This document shows positions 17,423 to 25,969 of a DNA stretch of 37,014 nt, piece by piece. Below the pieces are notes generated by a model that did not search any database, was not told where the DNA came from, and saw only the letters and a program-made list of their open reading frames with translations. The stretch is from contig CAZYDH010000018.1 of assembly GCA_964645915.1 (NCBI GenBank), positions 1-37,014 of the forward strand, given 5' to 3'. Source of the stretch: JACNKV01 sp964645915 (GTDB lineage Bacteria; Fidelibacterota; Marinisomatia; Marinisomatales; JACNKV01). Both the position numbers and the translations under genes were made by a program. The stretch's first letter is position 1; the number at the start of each line of letters is the position of its first letter.

Positions 17423-18387
17423 TGAGCATGAAATCACAAGTCGTTTGTGGAGTAGATATTGGGGGAACTAATACCGTCTTTGGCTTAGTTGATCTGGATG
17501 GTAAAATATTAATAGAAGATAGTTTTTCAACTTTAATTGGGAATCAACCACATGATTTTATTAAACATCTCTCATCTCGGATTAAAAAATGTCTAGAACA
17601 ATACAGTGATGAATTGGATCTTATCGGCGTTGGTATAGGAGCTCCAAACGGGAATTACTATACAGGCGAAATGGTTGACCCACCAAATCTACCTTGGGGA
17701 ACCGTTCCAATTGTGGAACTATTGTCAGATCATTTACAAGTACCGTGTAAAGTCACCAACGATGCGAATGCTGCTGCTTTAGGAGAGATGCAATATGGTG
17801 CTGCAAAAAAGATGAAAGACTTTATTGTCATTACGTTAGGCACAGGATTAGGCAGCGGAATAGTGGTCAATGGTAATATTGTCTACGGATATAGTGGTCA
17901 TGCCGGCGAATTGGGTCACTGTATTGTTGAAAAAAATGGTCGGAAATGCTCATGTGGATTGCGTGGGTGTTTAGAAGCGTATGCAAGTGCAACCGGTGTT
18001 GTGCGAACGGTCAAACTAAATTTGGAAAAAAAGAATTTGACCGAAATATTAGGATCGCCCATAGAGAATTTGTCATCAGAAAATATTTATTTAGCAGCGA
18101 AAGCAGGCAATCAAATTGCATTAAATGCATTTAAAGACACAGGTAAGATTTTGGGTGAGTTTTTAGCTACATCCGTCTCTCATTTACATCCGGAAGCGAT
18201 ATTCTTGTTGGGCGGTCTTGCAAAAGCAGGGGATTTATTGTTTGATCCGATTATCCATGCAATGAATAAAAACCTACTGTCTGTTTTTAAAGATCAGGTA
18301 AAAATTCTCCCATCAGCTTTACCGGATGCAAATGCAGCGATTCTTGGAGCTGCAGCCTTAGCTTTGGAAGCAATTAAAAAGAATTAA
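17422..18387 (+). CDS. ROK-family sugar kinase (glucokinase or N-acylhexosamine kinase)
   Basis: Phosphorylates a hexose with ATP in the cytoplasm. The phosphate-1 loop is GVDIGGTN (residues 10-17); the catalytic base is probably Asp114 in TNDANAAALGE. The phosphate-2 loop is TLGTGLGSGIV. The ROK zinc site is seen as GHAGELGH followed by CSCGLRGCLE with Cys176, Cys178 and Cys183. A 321-aa full-length member without the DNA-binding domain of ROK repressors, so it is an enzyme. The link to a nucleotidyltransferase hints at conversion of a free sugar to an activated sugar through a mutase encoded elsewhere. Confidence 0.92.
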   Translation: MSMKSQVVCGVDIGGTNTVFGLVDLDGKILIEDSFSTLIGNQPHDFIKHLSSRIKKCLEQYSDELDLIGVGIGAPNGNYYTGEMVDPPNLPWGTVPIVELLSDHLQVPCKVTNDANAAALGEMQYGAAKKMKDFIVITLGTGLGSGIVVNGNIVYGYSGHAGELGHCIVEKNGRKCSCGLRGCLEAYASATGVVRTVKLNLEKKNLTEILGSPIENLSSENIYLAAKAGNQIALNAFKDTGKILGEFLATSVSHLHPEAIFLLGGLAKAGDLLFDPIIHAMNKNLLSVFKDQVKILPSALPDANAAILGAAALALEAIKKN

Positions 18388-18394
18388 TAAATAA

Positions 18395-18559
18395 TTAGTT
18401 ATCTTTTTTAACCGGAATTGCAGTGCGTTTTAATTTATTCAGTCCCATCGTCATAATGGATAATAGAACTGCAACTGCCACATCAGCAAAAGGGGGAACG
18501 GAAGGAAATCCGTAATTCCATGCAATAACAAGGAAAAGCCATAATAAATACGTTTTCAT
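18395..18559 (-). CDS. Small membrane protein of unknown function
   Basis: A 54-aa frame starting MKTYLLWLFLVIAWNYG and ending in a basic tail (KLKRTAIPVKKDN). It has two hydrophobic segments (about 3-14 and 24-40) separated by a proline-rich turn (FPSVPPFADV). A longer frame opens at 18652, but the added 31 residues look less convincing, so the internal ATG is preferred. No clear ribosome site. It lies tail to tail with the ROK kinase (7-base gap). The hydrophobic plan and lack of an overlapping gene favour a real gene, without a recognisable family. Confidence 0.45.
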   Translation of the reverse strand: MKTYLLWLFLVIAWNYGFPSVPPFADVAVAVLLSIMTMGLNKLKRTAIPVKKDN

Positions 18560-18705
18560 AAGCCGGAAAATTATGGAATAAGATATATGAATGATAAGAA
18601 ATATTTCAGGAAAATCTAAAGTAATAGTAGTTTCCAAAGTTGTTTTTAACAATTAAAGAAGATAAATAAATCATTAACCAGATAACCAAAAACGAAAGAT
18701 AAATA

Positions 18706-19395
18706 GTGAAGATTGGATTTACAGGACTAGATTTACCGGAGGGAAAAATTAAGTACAAAGATGAGTATTTGAGGGCTTTAGCAGAAAAAGACAATCCCAA
18801 AAAGATTACACCATATTTTATGGAATTGATAAAAGATGAATTTGCAAAGACTGAATCAATCTTGGTGTCCAAGGGACAAATCTTGGATGTGCTGATCTAT
18901 GATTTAGAAAAATTTGAAGCTCGATTAGAGCGAACAGATTATGAATCAGAAAAGATTTTAGCAAAAAAATGTCTTCAATATTTAGAAAATGAAACTCCGC
19001 TTTGTGATGCATCCTTTACTAATGAAGAGTTGACCATCTTGCAAACAATTTCTCCTTATAGTTTGAAACCCGTTCTGGAAGTAGAGGAAACTGAAGACTT
19101 GGATAATCTTTTTAAGCAGATTTTCGAAAAAGCAGATAAAATGTTTTTTTATACATCCGGTCCGACAGAATCTCATGCATGGTTGATGGAAAAAGGATCA
19201 TCAATACTAACCTGCGCTGGAAAAATCCATTCTGACCTTGCTCGTGGATTTATTCGAGGTGATGTGGTTACGTTTGAGGAATATTTATCTTGTCATAATT
19301 TTAATGATTGTAAGTCCAAAGGGAAAGCAAGAATTGTTGAACGTGATTATGTTGTTCAACCAAATGAAGTGATCGAAATTCGATTTAATGTTTAG
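18706..19395 (+). CDS. YchF/OLA1-related protein lacking the GTPase domain (DUF933/TGS protein)
   Basis: The C-terminal half matches the end of YchF: FYTSGPTESHAWLMEKGS, GKIHSDLARGFIRGDVVTFEEY and RIVERDYVVQPNEVIEIRFNV correspond to the DUF933/TGS region (about 145-229). Residues about 60-125 resemble the YchF coiled-coil helical arm (DVLIYDLEKFEARLER). The N-terminus keeps the first strand (MKIGFTGLDLPEG), but the P-loop GxxxxGKS and the other G-motifs are gone. At 229 aa it is about 130 residues shorter than YchF. No frameshift remains are seen upstream, so it looks like a stable derivative rather than a fresh pseudogene. The start is GTG. YchF proteins bind ATP and associate with ribosomes; this one may keep only the ribosome- or RNA-contacting parts. 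Confidence 0.8.
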   Translation: MKIGFTGLDLPEGKIKYKDEYLRALAEKDNPKKITPYFMELIKDEFAKTESILVSKGQILDVLIYDLEKFEARLERTDYESEKILAKKCLQYLENETPLCDASFTNEELTILQTISPYSLKPVLEVEETEDLDNLFKQIFEKADKMFFYTSGPTESHAWLMEKGSSILTCAGKIHSDLARGFIRGDVVTFEEYLSCHNFNDCKSKGKARIVERDYVVQPNEVIEIRFNV

Positions 19396-19398
19396 CGA

Positions 19399-20370
19399 TT
19401 AAATGTTTTGAGAAATATCTGATAAAATATTTCTCATTTCATCTACAGATGGTGCAGTAACCAGCTTTTTTCTTAGTGCTACTGCTCCTGAGAAACCTTT
19501 TAAATACCATGCGAAATGCTTTCTCATCAAATTTGATCCGATACGCCCGCCATGTGTTTGCAAACTTAACTCTAAGTGTCGACGGCACATCGCTATTTTT
19601 TCCTTGATGCACGGATTGGGTGGAATAGGATCGCCCTTCAAACTTGCAATCAGTGTATTAAAAATCCAAGGATTTCCTAAAGATGCTCGTCCAACCATTA
19701 TTCCATCACACCCGGTTTGTTCGATCATTTCATGCATTTTATCTACAGATGTTATATCACCATTTCCTATTACCGGAATAGTTACAGCTTGTTTTAAGTC
19801 TTTTATATAACTCCAATCAGAACTACCAGAATAACCCTGCTTTGTAGTTCGAGGATGAAGCGTAATTGCTTTTACCCCGGATTTTTCTAATAAGTTTCCT
19901 GCTTCAGGTATAATAATAGAGTCAGAATTCCATCCTGTTCGCATTTTTACTGTTACGGCTACGTTAGGAACTGACTCAACAACAGCAGAAGTGATCTCAG
20001 ACATTAATGAAAGATCTCTTAATGCTGCTGATCCGGCTCCTTTTTTTGTGATCTTTGGAACCGGACATCCATAATTGATGTCAATAATATCCGGATTGAA
20101 TTGATCATATACGAATCGGGCGGCTTTTGCCATCACTGAAGGTTGATCTCCAAATATTTGAATTCCAATCGGGCGTTCAAATTCTGTAAACCGGATCATG
20201 TTCAATGTTTTTTCATTTTCGCGAATAATACCATGGGCTGAGACAAACTCGGAATAAACAATCCCCGCTCCTTGCTCTTTACATAGTAAACGAAATGGAT
20301 AATCTGTAACTCCCGCCATCGGTGCGAGTAATATCGGATACTTTATTTTAATATGTCCAATAGTTAACAT
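19399..20370 (-). CDS. dusB: tRNA-dihydrouridine synthase, DusB-like
   Basis: An FMN-dependent enzyme that reduces uridines in the tRNA D-loop. The TIM-barrel starts with PILLAPMAGVTDYPFRLLC. The catalytic Cys102 is in DINYGCPVPKI. The GAGSAALRD loop, VKMRTGW, HPRTTKQGYSG and GNGDI / GRASLGNPWIF motifs (FMN phosphate binding) are all present. At 323 aa it is full length; the HGIIREN stretch near residue 46 favours DusB over DusA or DusC. Tail to tail with the YchF-like gene (3-base gap) and divergent from aconitase. Confidence 0.94.
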   Translation of the reverse strand: MLTIGHIKIKYPILLAPMAGVTDYPFRLLCKEQGAGIVYSEFVSAHGIIRENEKTLNMIRFTEFERPIGIQIFGDQPSVMAKAARFVYDQFNPDIIDINYGCPVPKITKKGAGSAALRDLSLMSEITSAVVESVPNVAVTVKMRTGWNSDSIIIPEAGNLLEKSGVKAITLHPRTTKQGYSGSSDWSYIKDLKQAVTIPVIGNGDITSVDKMHEMIEQTGCDGIMVGRASLGNPWIFNTLIASLKGDPIPPNPCIKEKIAMCRRHLELSLQTHGGRIGSNLMRKHFAWYLKGFSGAVALRKKLVTAPSVDEMRNILSDISQNI

Positions 20371-20460
20371 TGTGATAAAAATGTATATATACTTACTAGA
20401 ATTTAATCAGAAATGAACTTAATGCGGATTAATTCGTAATGACTAATTGTTAGAAAAAGA

Positions 20461-20482
20461 CTGATAAATGTAAATTTATCAG
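20461..20482. repeat. Perfect 9-bp inverted repeat upstream of aconitase
   Basis: CTGATAAAT (20461-20469) and ATTTATCAG (20474-20482) are exact inverse copies around a 4-base spacer. The centre lies about 52 bases before the aconitase start, inside the 153-base divergent gap with dusB. The size and place fit a dimeric regulator's operator, or a leader hairpin in the acn mRNA. No T-run follows on either strand, so it is not a terminator. It does not match the FNR half-sites in their usual spacing. Confidence 0.5.
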
Positions 20483-20523
20483 ATAAAATAGAAAAAGAAT
20501 TAATAATTACGTCAGGAAAAAAT

Positions 20524-22788
20524 ATGTTTGATATTGAAATGATACTTGAAGTGTATTCGAAGATGGTTGCAAATATTAAGAAAGCCAGAGAATTAAACGG
20601 ATCACCCTTAACTTTAACGGAAAAAATATTGTACTCACACTTGGCCGATGAACTTCCGAAGGAATCATTTGTCAGTGGAGATGATTATGTAAACTTTAAT
20701 CCTGACAGAGTCGCGATGCAGGATGCCACAGCACAGATGGCACTTCTACAATTTATGCAAGCAGGCAAGTCTAAGGTTGCTGTTCCAACAACTGTTCATG
20801 CTGACCATCTTATCCAAGCAAAAGTCGGATCACAAATTGATCTGGAAAACGCAAAATCAACGAATCAAGAAGTATACGATTTTTTGTCCTCTGTTTCTAA
20901 TAAATACGGGATTGGCTATTGGAAACCTGGAGCAGGAATCATTCATCAAGTTGTTTTAGAAAATTATGCATTCCCCGGAGGAATGATGATAGGGACGGAT
21001 TCCCACACTGTAAACGCCGGAGGACTGGGAATGATTGCGATTGGTGTTGGAGGTGCAGATGCTGTCGATGTTATGGCAGGGATGCCCTGGGAGTTAAAAT
21101 TCCCCAAATTGATCGGAGTTAAACTTACCGGAAAACTTAATGGATGGACTTCTCCAAAGGATGTGATTTTGAAAGTAGCTGGTCTGCTTACCGTTAAAGG
21201 AGGGACAGGAGCGATCGTTGAATATTTTGGAGAAGGAGCAAAGACATTATCCGCGACGGGCAAAGGAACGATTTGTAATATGGGTGCTGAGATAGGTGCA
21301 ACGACATCAACCTTTGGATATGATGAAAGTATTGAAAGATATTTAAGAGCAACAGGACGTGGTGAAGTTGCAAATGCTGCGAATCAAATTAGGGAATATC
21401 TAACAGGTGATAAGGAAGTATATGATAATCCACAAAAATATTTTGATCAAGTCATTGAAATCGATTTATCAAAATTATCTCCCCATTTGAACGGACCGTT
21501 TACACCAGACCGCGCTACACCTGTATCAGAAATGAGTGAGACAGCCAAGCAAAATGATTGGCCGTTAGATGTTGAATGGGCGCTAATCGGCTCTTGTACA
21601 AACTCATCTTACGAGGATTTATCCCGCGCAGCTTCCATTGTAAAAGATGCTTATGAAAAGGGGATTGAACCTAAAGCCTCTTTGGGAATCAATCCGGGAT
21701 CTGAGCAAGTAAGATATACTGCTGATAGAGATGGATTACTCGAAATATTCACTAAATTTGAATCTACAAAGATATTTACCAATGCATGTGGGCCTTGTAT
21801 CGGTCAATGGGACAGAGAAGGTTCAGAGAAAGAGGAAAAAAATTCCATCGTACATTCATTTAACCGAAATTTTGCTAAAAGAGCTGATGGAAATCCAAAT
21901 ACACACGCATTTGTTGCGTCCCCTGAAATGGTCGCTGCGATCGCACTATCTGGTAGATTGGATTTTAATCCGATTTTAGATACGTTGATAAATAACAATG
22001 GAGAAAAAGTAAAACTTGCTGAACCTGTAGGACTAGAATTACCATCCAAAGGTTTTGAAGTTGAGGATAATGGATATCAAGCTCCGGCTAAAGATGGAAG
22101 CAATATTGAAGTAAAGGTTAATCCAAACTCTCAAAGGTTGCAATTATTAACACCATTTTCTCCGTGGACGGGAAAAAATATAAAAGGTGCTAAATTGTTA
22201 ATCAAAGCAGCGGGTAAATGTACAACTGATCATATTTCGATGGCAGGTCCGTGGCTAAAATATAGAGGGCACTTGGATAATATTTCTAATAATTGTCTGA
22301 TCGGAGCGGTAAATGAGTTTAATGGGAATACAAATCAGGTGGTGAATCAAATAGATGGGTCTTTAGAAGCCGTTCCTGATGTTGCGAGAAAATATAAAGC
22401 TGCCGGAATTCCAAGTATTGTTGTTGGTGACCATAATTATGGTGAGGGATCTTCCAGAGAACATGCCGCGATGGAACCCCGAAATCTTGGAGTTGTCGCA
22501 GTGATCGTAAAATCTTTTGCACGGATCCATGAAACAAATCTGAAAAAACAAGGAATGCTTGGATTAACATTTTCTAATGAGAAAGATTATGATCTGATTA
22601 AAGAAGATGATACATTTAACTTTATTGATTTGGATAAGTTTTCTGAAGAGAAACAACTCACACTGAAGGTTGTGCATATCGATGGCAGAAGTGACACAAT
22701 CCAATTAAATCATTCCTATAATAATACGCAGATCGAATGGTTTAAACATGGCTCAGCATTAAATAAAATATCCAGTGAAAATCAATAA
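20524..22788 (+). CDS. acn: Aconitate hydratase (mitochondrial-type)
   Basis: Interconverts citrate and isocitrate in the TCA cycle with a [4Fe-4S] cluster. Cluster ligands are Cys358 in GSCTNSSYEDL and Cys422 and Cys425 in NACGPCIGQW. Substrate motifs PTTVHADHLIQA, GTDSHTVNAGGLG and VVGDHNYGEGSSREHAA are intact. The swivel domain begins near residue 545. At 754 aa it matches mitochondrial aconitase and the Bacteroidetes-type enzyme rather than AcnA (about 890) or AcnB (about 865). An AGGA site precedes the ATG. It has its own promoter region with an inverted repeat and no operon partner upstream. Confidence 0.96.
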   Translation: MFDIEMILEVYSKMVANIKKARELNGSPLTLTEKILYSHLADELPKESFVSGDDYVNFNPDRVAMQDATAQMALLQFMQAGKSKVAVPTTVHADHLIQAKVGSQIDLENAKSTNQEVYDFLSSVSNKYGIGYWKPGAGIIHQVVLENYAFPGGMMIGTDSHTVNAGGLGMIAIGVGGADAVDVMAGMPWELKFPKLIGVKLTGKLNGWTSPKDVILKVAGLLTVKGGTGAIVEYFGEGAKTLSATGKGTICNMGAEIGATTSTFGYDESIERYLRATGRGEVANAANQIREYLTGDKEVYDNPQKYFDQVIEIDLSKLSPHLNGPFTPDRATPVSEMSETAKQNDWPLDVEWALIGSCTNSSYEDLSRAASIVKDAYEKGIEPKASLGINPGSEQVRYTADRDGLLEIFTKFESTKIFTNACGPCIGQWDREGSEKEEKNSIVHSFNRNFAKRADGNPNTHAFVASPEMVAAIALSGRLDFNPILDTLINNNGEKVKLAEPVGLELPSKGFEVEDNGYQAPAKDGSNIEVKVNPNSQRLQLLTPFSPWTGKNIKGAKLLIKAAGKCTTDHISMAGPWLKYRGHLDNISNNCLIGAVNEFNGNTNQVVNQIDGSLEAVPDVARKYKAAGIPSIVVGDHNYGEGSSREHAAMEPRNLGVVAVIVKSFARIHETNLKKQGMLGLTFSNEKDYDLIKEDDTFNFIDLDKFSEEKQLTLKVVHIDGRSDTIQLNHSYNNTQIEWFKHGSALNKISSENQ

Positions 22789-22820
22789 AATAGTCTTATC
22801 ACAAAAGAAAGAAAAATTTT

Positions 22821-22842
22821 AGGAAAACAGATGGGTTTTCCT
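22821..22842 (+). terminator. Possible weak terminator after aconitase
   Basis: AGGAAAAC (22821-22828) pairs with GTTTTCCT (22835-22842), 8 bp around a 6-base loop, 33 bases past the aconitase stop and just before the coiled-coil gene. A T-run is lacking, so it may only be a leader hairpin or an RNA-processing site. Confidence 0.3.
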
Positions 22843-22874
22843 TCATAAATTCGCCTAGCGTTAGGAGTAAAAAA

Positions 22875-23300
22875 ATGGCAAAATTATGGGATGATCTGAA
22901 AAAAAATATGTTACAATGGGGGAATGTTGCTGTCAAAAAAGCAGAAGAAGTCAGTAAAATCGCAGTAGCCAAAACCGAGGAACTAACAAAGATAAGTAAG
23001 ATTAGACTTGAAACTCACCAATTACAGCGTGAGTTATCAAAAACGTTCGAAGAATTAGGGCGTTATGCAGCAAATCAAGCACAAACCGAAAATGTTGTGA
23101 ATTTCACCGGTAATGCTGAATTCTTTAATTTTATCCAAAAATCTGAGAATCTTCAATCTGAGATTGAGATAAAAGAATCAGAGATTCAAAGAATTAAAGA
23201 TGAATATGACATTAATGAATCTGACATTATTCTGGATGAAACTGATGAACCATCAGAAGAACCAGAAGCTGATGTTGAAAAAGAAAAGACAGAAGAATAG
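22875..23300 (+). CDS. Small coiled-coil protein of unknown function
   Basis: A 141-aa soluble protein with a strongly helical, charged composition. An alanine/lysine-rich amphipathic N-terminal helix (VAVKKAEEVSKIAVAKTEEL) leads to a helical pair around KTFEELGRYAANQAQ and SENLQSEIEIKESEIQRIKD, then a Glu/Asp-rich tail (DEPSEEPEADVEKEK). The pattern of a lysine/alanine helix followed by 'LxxEL...LGRYA' is seen in small bacterial proteins of unknown role. A good AGGAG site sits 8 bases before the ATG. It is the first gene of the run with the M23 peptidase and miaB. No enzyme motif was recognised. Confidence 0.7.
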   Translation: MAKLWDDLKKNMLQWGNVAVKKAEEVSKIAVAKTEELTKISKIRLETHQLQRELSKTFEELGRYAANQAQTENVVNFTGNAEFFNFIQKSENLQSEIEIKESEIQRIKDEYDINESDIILDETDEPSEEPEADVEKEKTEE

Positions 23301-23367
23301 TCAAAACGACGTTGTAAATCTTCATAAAGACGTGTAAAATCGGCTAATAAATTGATGGTAAATCTTT

Positions 23368-24294
23368 TTGAGAAATAGAAAGTATAAATCATATATAATT
23401 CAAACCGAAAACCCGAAAAAGGTTCGGCAATGGCATTTTAGTGCCCGAACGTTATGGGGAGTGATCGGAGTGACCATCATTTTTGTTACTGCTTTACTAT
23501 TCTTTAGTGCAGAAGTTTTAACACAAATACTCTATCAAGAGAAAATTAAAAATATTAAAGATGAATATTCTCATTTAACCTATACACTACAAGAACTCCA
23601 GAACCGAATAGGAGAAATGGATTCTGAAATTCAAGTTATTGAAGATAAAGATGTCGCCGTTCGAACCTATGCTAATTTACCAAAAATTGATCAGGATATT
23701 CGACAGTTAGGTATTGGGGGAATGCATCTCGATCGAACTCCAGAATCCTTTACTCATAACAAAGAGATCAAATCCATATTGTCTGATATTGAGATGGATA
23801 TTGATCATCTGTCCAGAAAGATCAAATTGGAACTTGCCAGTTATGAAACGATCTATGATTATGTAACTGAAAATTCAGAGCGAATGAAGCATGTTCCATC
23901 AATTCGTCCTATCTCCGGTGGTTATTTAAATTCAGGGTTTGGATATCGTAGAGATCCATTAGATCATACCCGTCGATTTCATTATGGTCAAGATATTACG
24001 GTTCCTACTGGTGTCACCATTATTGCACCCGCTGATGGCGTTGTAAAAGAGGCACGATATAGGGGAGGAAATGGAAAATATATTAAAATCGATCATGGGT
24101 ATGGGTACACTACTTTATACTTACACCTTTCGAAGACCTTAGTCAAAAAAGGAACTTCAGTAAAACGGGGTGATGTCATTGGAAAAACCGGAAATACCGG
24201 AAGGACGAACGGACCGCATTTACATTACGAAGTTCATTATTACGGTACTCCGCAAAATCCATTAGATTATTTCTTTAGTGGAGTGGTGAAATAA
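23368..24294 (+). CDS. M23-family (LytM-type) metallopeptidase, membrane-anchored
   Basis: A murein endopeptidase or endopeptidase-like regulator. A basic N-terminus and one membrane helix (about 28-52) are followed by a coiled coil (about 60-95) and a periplasmic M23 domain from about residue 185. The zinc site is intact: His205 and Asp209 in HYGQD and His286 in HLHYEV, with catalytic His284 in the same motif, so it is likely active. The GNTGRTNGPHLHYEV box is textbook. The TTG at 23368 is the first codon after an in-frame stop, and no later Met precedes the helix, so it is taken as the start. At 308 aa it matches coiled-coil M23 proteins of Bacteroidetes-type bacteria. Confidence 0.9.
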   Translation: MRNRKYKSYIIQTENPKKVRQWHFSARTLWGVIGVTIIFVTALLFFSAEVLTQILYQEKIKNIKDEYSHLTYTLQELQNRIGEMDSEIQVIEDKDVAVRTYANLPKIDQDIRQLGIGGMHLDRTPESFTHNKEIKSILSDIEMDIDHLSRKIKLELASYETIYDYVTENSERMKHVPSIRPISGGYLNSGFGYRRDPLDHTRRFHYGQDITVPTGVTIIAPADGVVKEARYRGGNGKYIKIDHGYGYTTLYLHLSKTLVKKGTSVKRGDVIGKTGNTGRTNGPHLHYEVHYYGTPQNPLDYFFSGVVK

Positions 24295-24327
24295 CACCCT
24301 CTGTCCATTTCATTCGTGTTATTCTAA

Positions 24328-25641
24328 ATGAGTAAATCCTATTATCTGGAAACCTATGGCTGTCAAATGAATGTAGCCGATTCAGAGCTTGTTGAAGGGA
24401 TTTTACAAGAACAGGGACTATCACCCTCTAAGAGTATGGAATCTGCAGATGTGATCATGGTGAATACTTGTGCCGTTCGAGACCATGCTGAAGTGAAAGT
24501 TCATACAAGATTAGGACAATTTAATAAAATCAAGAAAGAGCGTCCCGAGGTATTAATTGGTGTTTTAGGGTGTATGGCTCAGCATCTAAAAAATGATTTA
24601 CTCGAAAATAAACCTTATGTAGATATCGTCCTTGGACCTGACTCGTACCGACGATTACCGGATATTCTTCAAAGAAAGAATGCCGGAGCAAAACACATTG
24701 TTGATACAAAACTATCCAAGTTTGAAGTGTATGAAGATTTATTCCCAAGCCGAAGAGAAGGGATCAATGCATGGATATCCATCATGAGGGGATGTGATAA
24801 ATTCTGTACATTTTGCATTGTACCGTTTACACGCGGTCGTGAGAGAAGTCGAACAATTGAGAGTATTGTACAGGAAGTTACTGAAGCTGTCAATAATGGA
24901 TTTGTTGAGATTACATTATTAGGTCAAAATGTAAATTCATATTTAATCGATGGCAGTGGATTTCCGGATCTGTTGGACAAAGTAGCACAAGTACCCGGAG
25001 TAAAACGAATTCGGTACACTTCTCCACATCCACAAGATATTGATTCAGATCTTTTGAATGTAATGGCAAAACATGATAATATTTGTAAATCGATACATCT
25101 TCCATTACAAGCCGGGGCGGATAGAGTTTTAAAAAGAATGAATCGAACCTATACACAGCAACATTTTATCCGACTGGCTGATGAGATTCGTACAACATTA
25201 CCCTGTGTGGGTATCAGTACCGATATTATTGTCGGATTCCCGGGAGAAACAGAAAAAGAATTTGAAGAAACCTTAAAAGTGATGGAGCATGTAAAATTTG
25301 ATTCTGCTTTCACATTTAAGTATTCTCCTCGTCCTTATACAAAAGCTGCTGAATATTCTGATCATGTCCCGGAAAATGACAAACAGAAAAGATTAGAAAA
25401 ATTAATCGCACTTCAAAAAGAACATACTTTATACAGGAATCAAGAATTAGTCGGAAGTATCGTTCCGGTCTTAGTTGAAAAAGAGAGTAAACGCTCTACC
25501 GAACAATGGGCAGGGAGAACCGATTCAAACAAATGGGTTATGTTTGATAAAGGAAATGTTTCCGTAAAAGATATCATAAACGTAAAAATTAATCGCGCTC
25601 ATGGAGTCAGTCTTCATGGGCAATTAGTCACAGAGGAGTAA
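24328..25641 (+). CDS. miaB: tRNA-2-methylthio-N6-dimethylallyladenosine synthase
   Basis: A radical-SAM enzyme that adds a methylthio group to i6A37 in tRNAs reading UNN codons. It has the N-terminal UPF0004 domain with cluster ligands Cys12, Cys48 and Cys82, the radical-SAM CxxxCxxC at Cys156, Cys160 and Cys163 in RGCDKFCTFC, and a C-terminal TRAM domain from about residue 375. The GRERSR and LGQNVNSY motifs favour MiaB over MtaB or RimO. Full length at 437 aa. The start ATG has no strong ribosome site. Confidence 0.95.
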   Translation: MSKSYYLETYGCQMNVADSELVEGILQEQGLSPSKSMESADVIMVNTCAVRDHAEVKVHTRLGQFNKIKKERPEVLIGVLGCMAQHLKNDLLENKPYVDIVLGPDSYRRLPDILQRKNAGAKHIVDTKLSKFEVYEDLFPSRREGINAWISIMRGCDKFCTFCIVPFTRGRERSRTIESIVQEVTEAVNNGFVEITLLGQNVNSYLIDGSGFPDLLDKVAQVPGVKRIRYTSPHPQDIDSDLLNVMAKHDNICKSIHLPLQAGADRVLKRMNRTYTQQHFIRLADEIRTTLPCVGISTDIIVGFPGETEKEFEETLKVMEHVKFDSAFTFKYSPRPYTKAAEYSDHVPENDKQKRLEKLIALQKEHTLYRNQELVGSIVPVLVEKESKRSTEQWAGRTDSNKWVMFDKGNVSVKDIINVKINRAHGVSLHGQLVTEE

Positions 25642-25646
25642 CACAA

Positions 25647-25967
25647 ATGAAATTAGTAAAAATCTTCACATTATTTATTGTCCTTTTATTTGCTCTGATA
25701 TTTTTAATGCAGAATACAGGTTTAGTATCAGTGAACTTAATCTTTAAACAGTATGAGAATGTCAGTGTGGCTCTTGTAATGTTATTTGCTCTGGGAATTG
25801 GTATTTTAATCGGTTATCTGTCCGCAGTTGGATTGTTGTTATCTGCAAAAGCAGAGATTCGCTCATTAAATATTAAAAACCATCGTGTTGTGAATGAATT
25901 AAATGATCTGAGAAATGTTGCTATTGAAGAAGGAATTAATATAATTGATGAAGGGGAGGAACAGTAG
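25647..25967 (+). CDS. LapA-domain (DUF1049) membrane protein
   Basis: A 106-aa protein with two membrane helices (about 5-22 and 41-66) and a short C-terminal cytoplasmic coiled coil, the LapA plan. The conserved FLMQNTGLVSVNLIF between the helices matches the family. In E. coli LapA (YciS) is encoded directly before LapB (YciM) and both take part in controlling lipopolysaccharide synthesis; the gene that follows here has a LapB-like plan. A GAGGAG site lies 9 bases before the ATG. Confidence 0.82.
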   Translation: MKLVKIFTLFIVLLFALIFLMQNTGLVSVNLIFKQYENVSVALVMLFALGIGILIGYLSAVGLLLSAKAEIRSLNIKNHRVVNELNDLRNVAIEEGINIIDEGEEQ

Positions 25968-25969
25968 TC

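Noticed and set aside
20964..21263. A 99-codon minus-strand frame
   Set aside because: Entirely antisense to the conserved core of aconitase, and its proline/serine-rich product is typical of a shadow frame.
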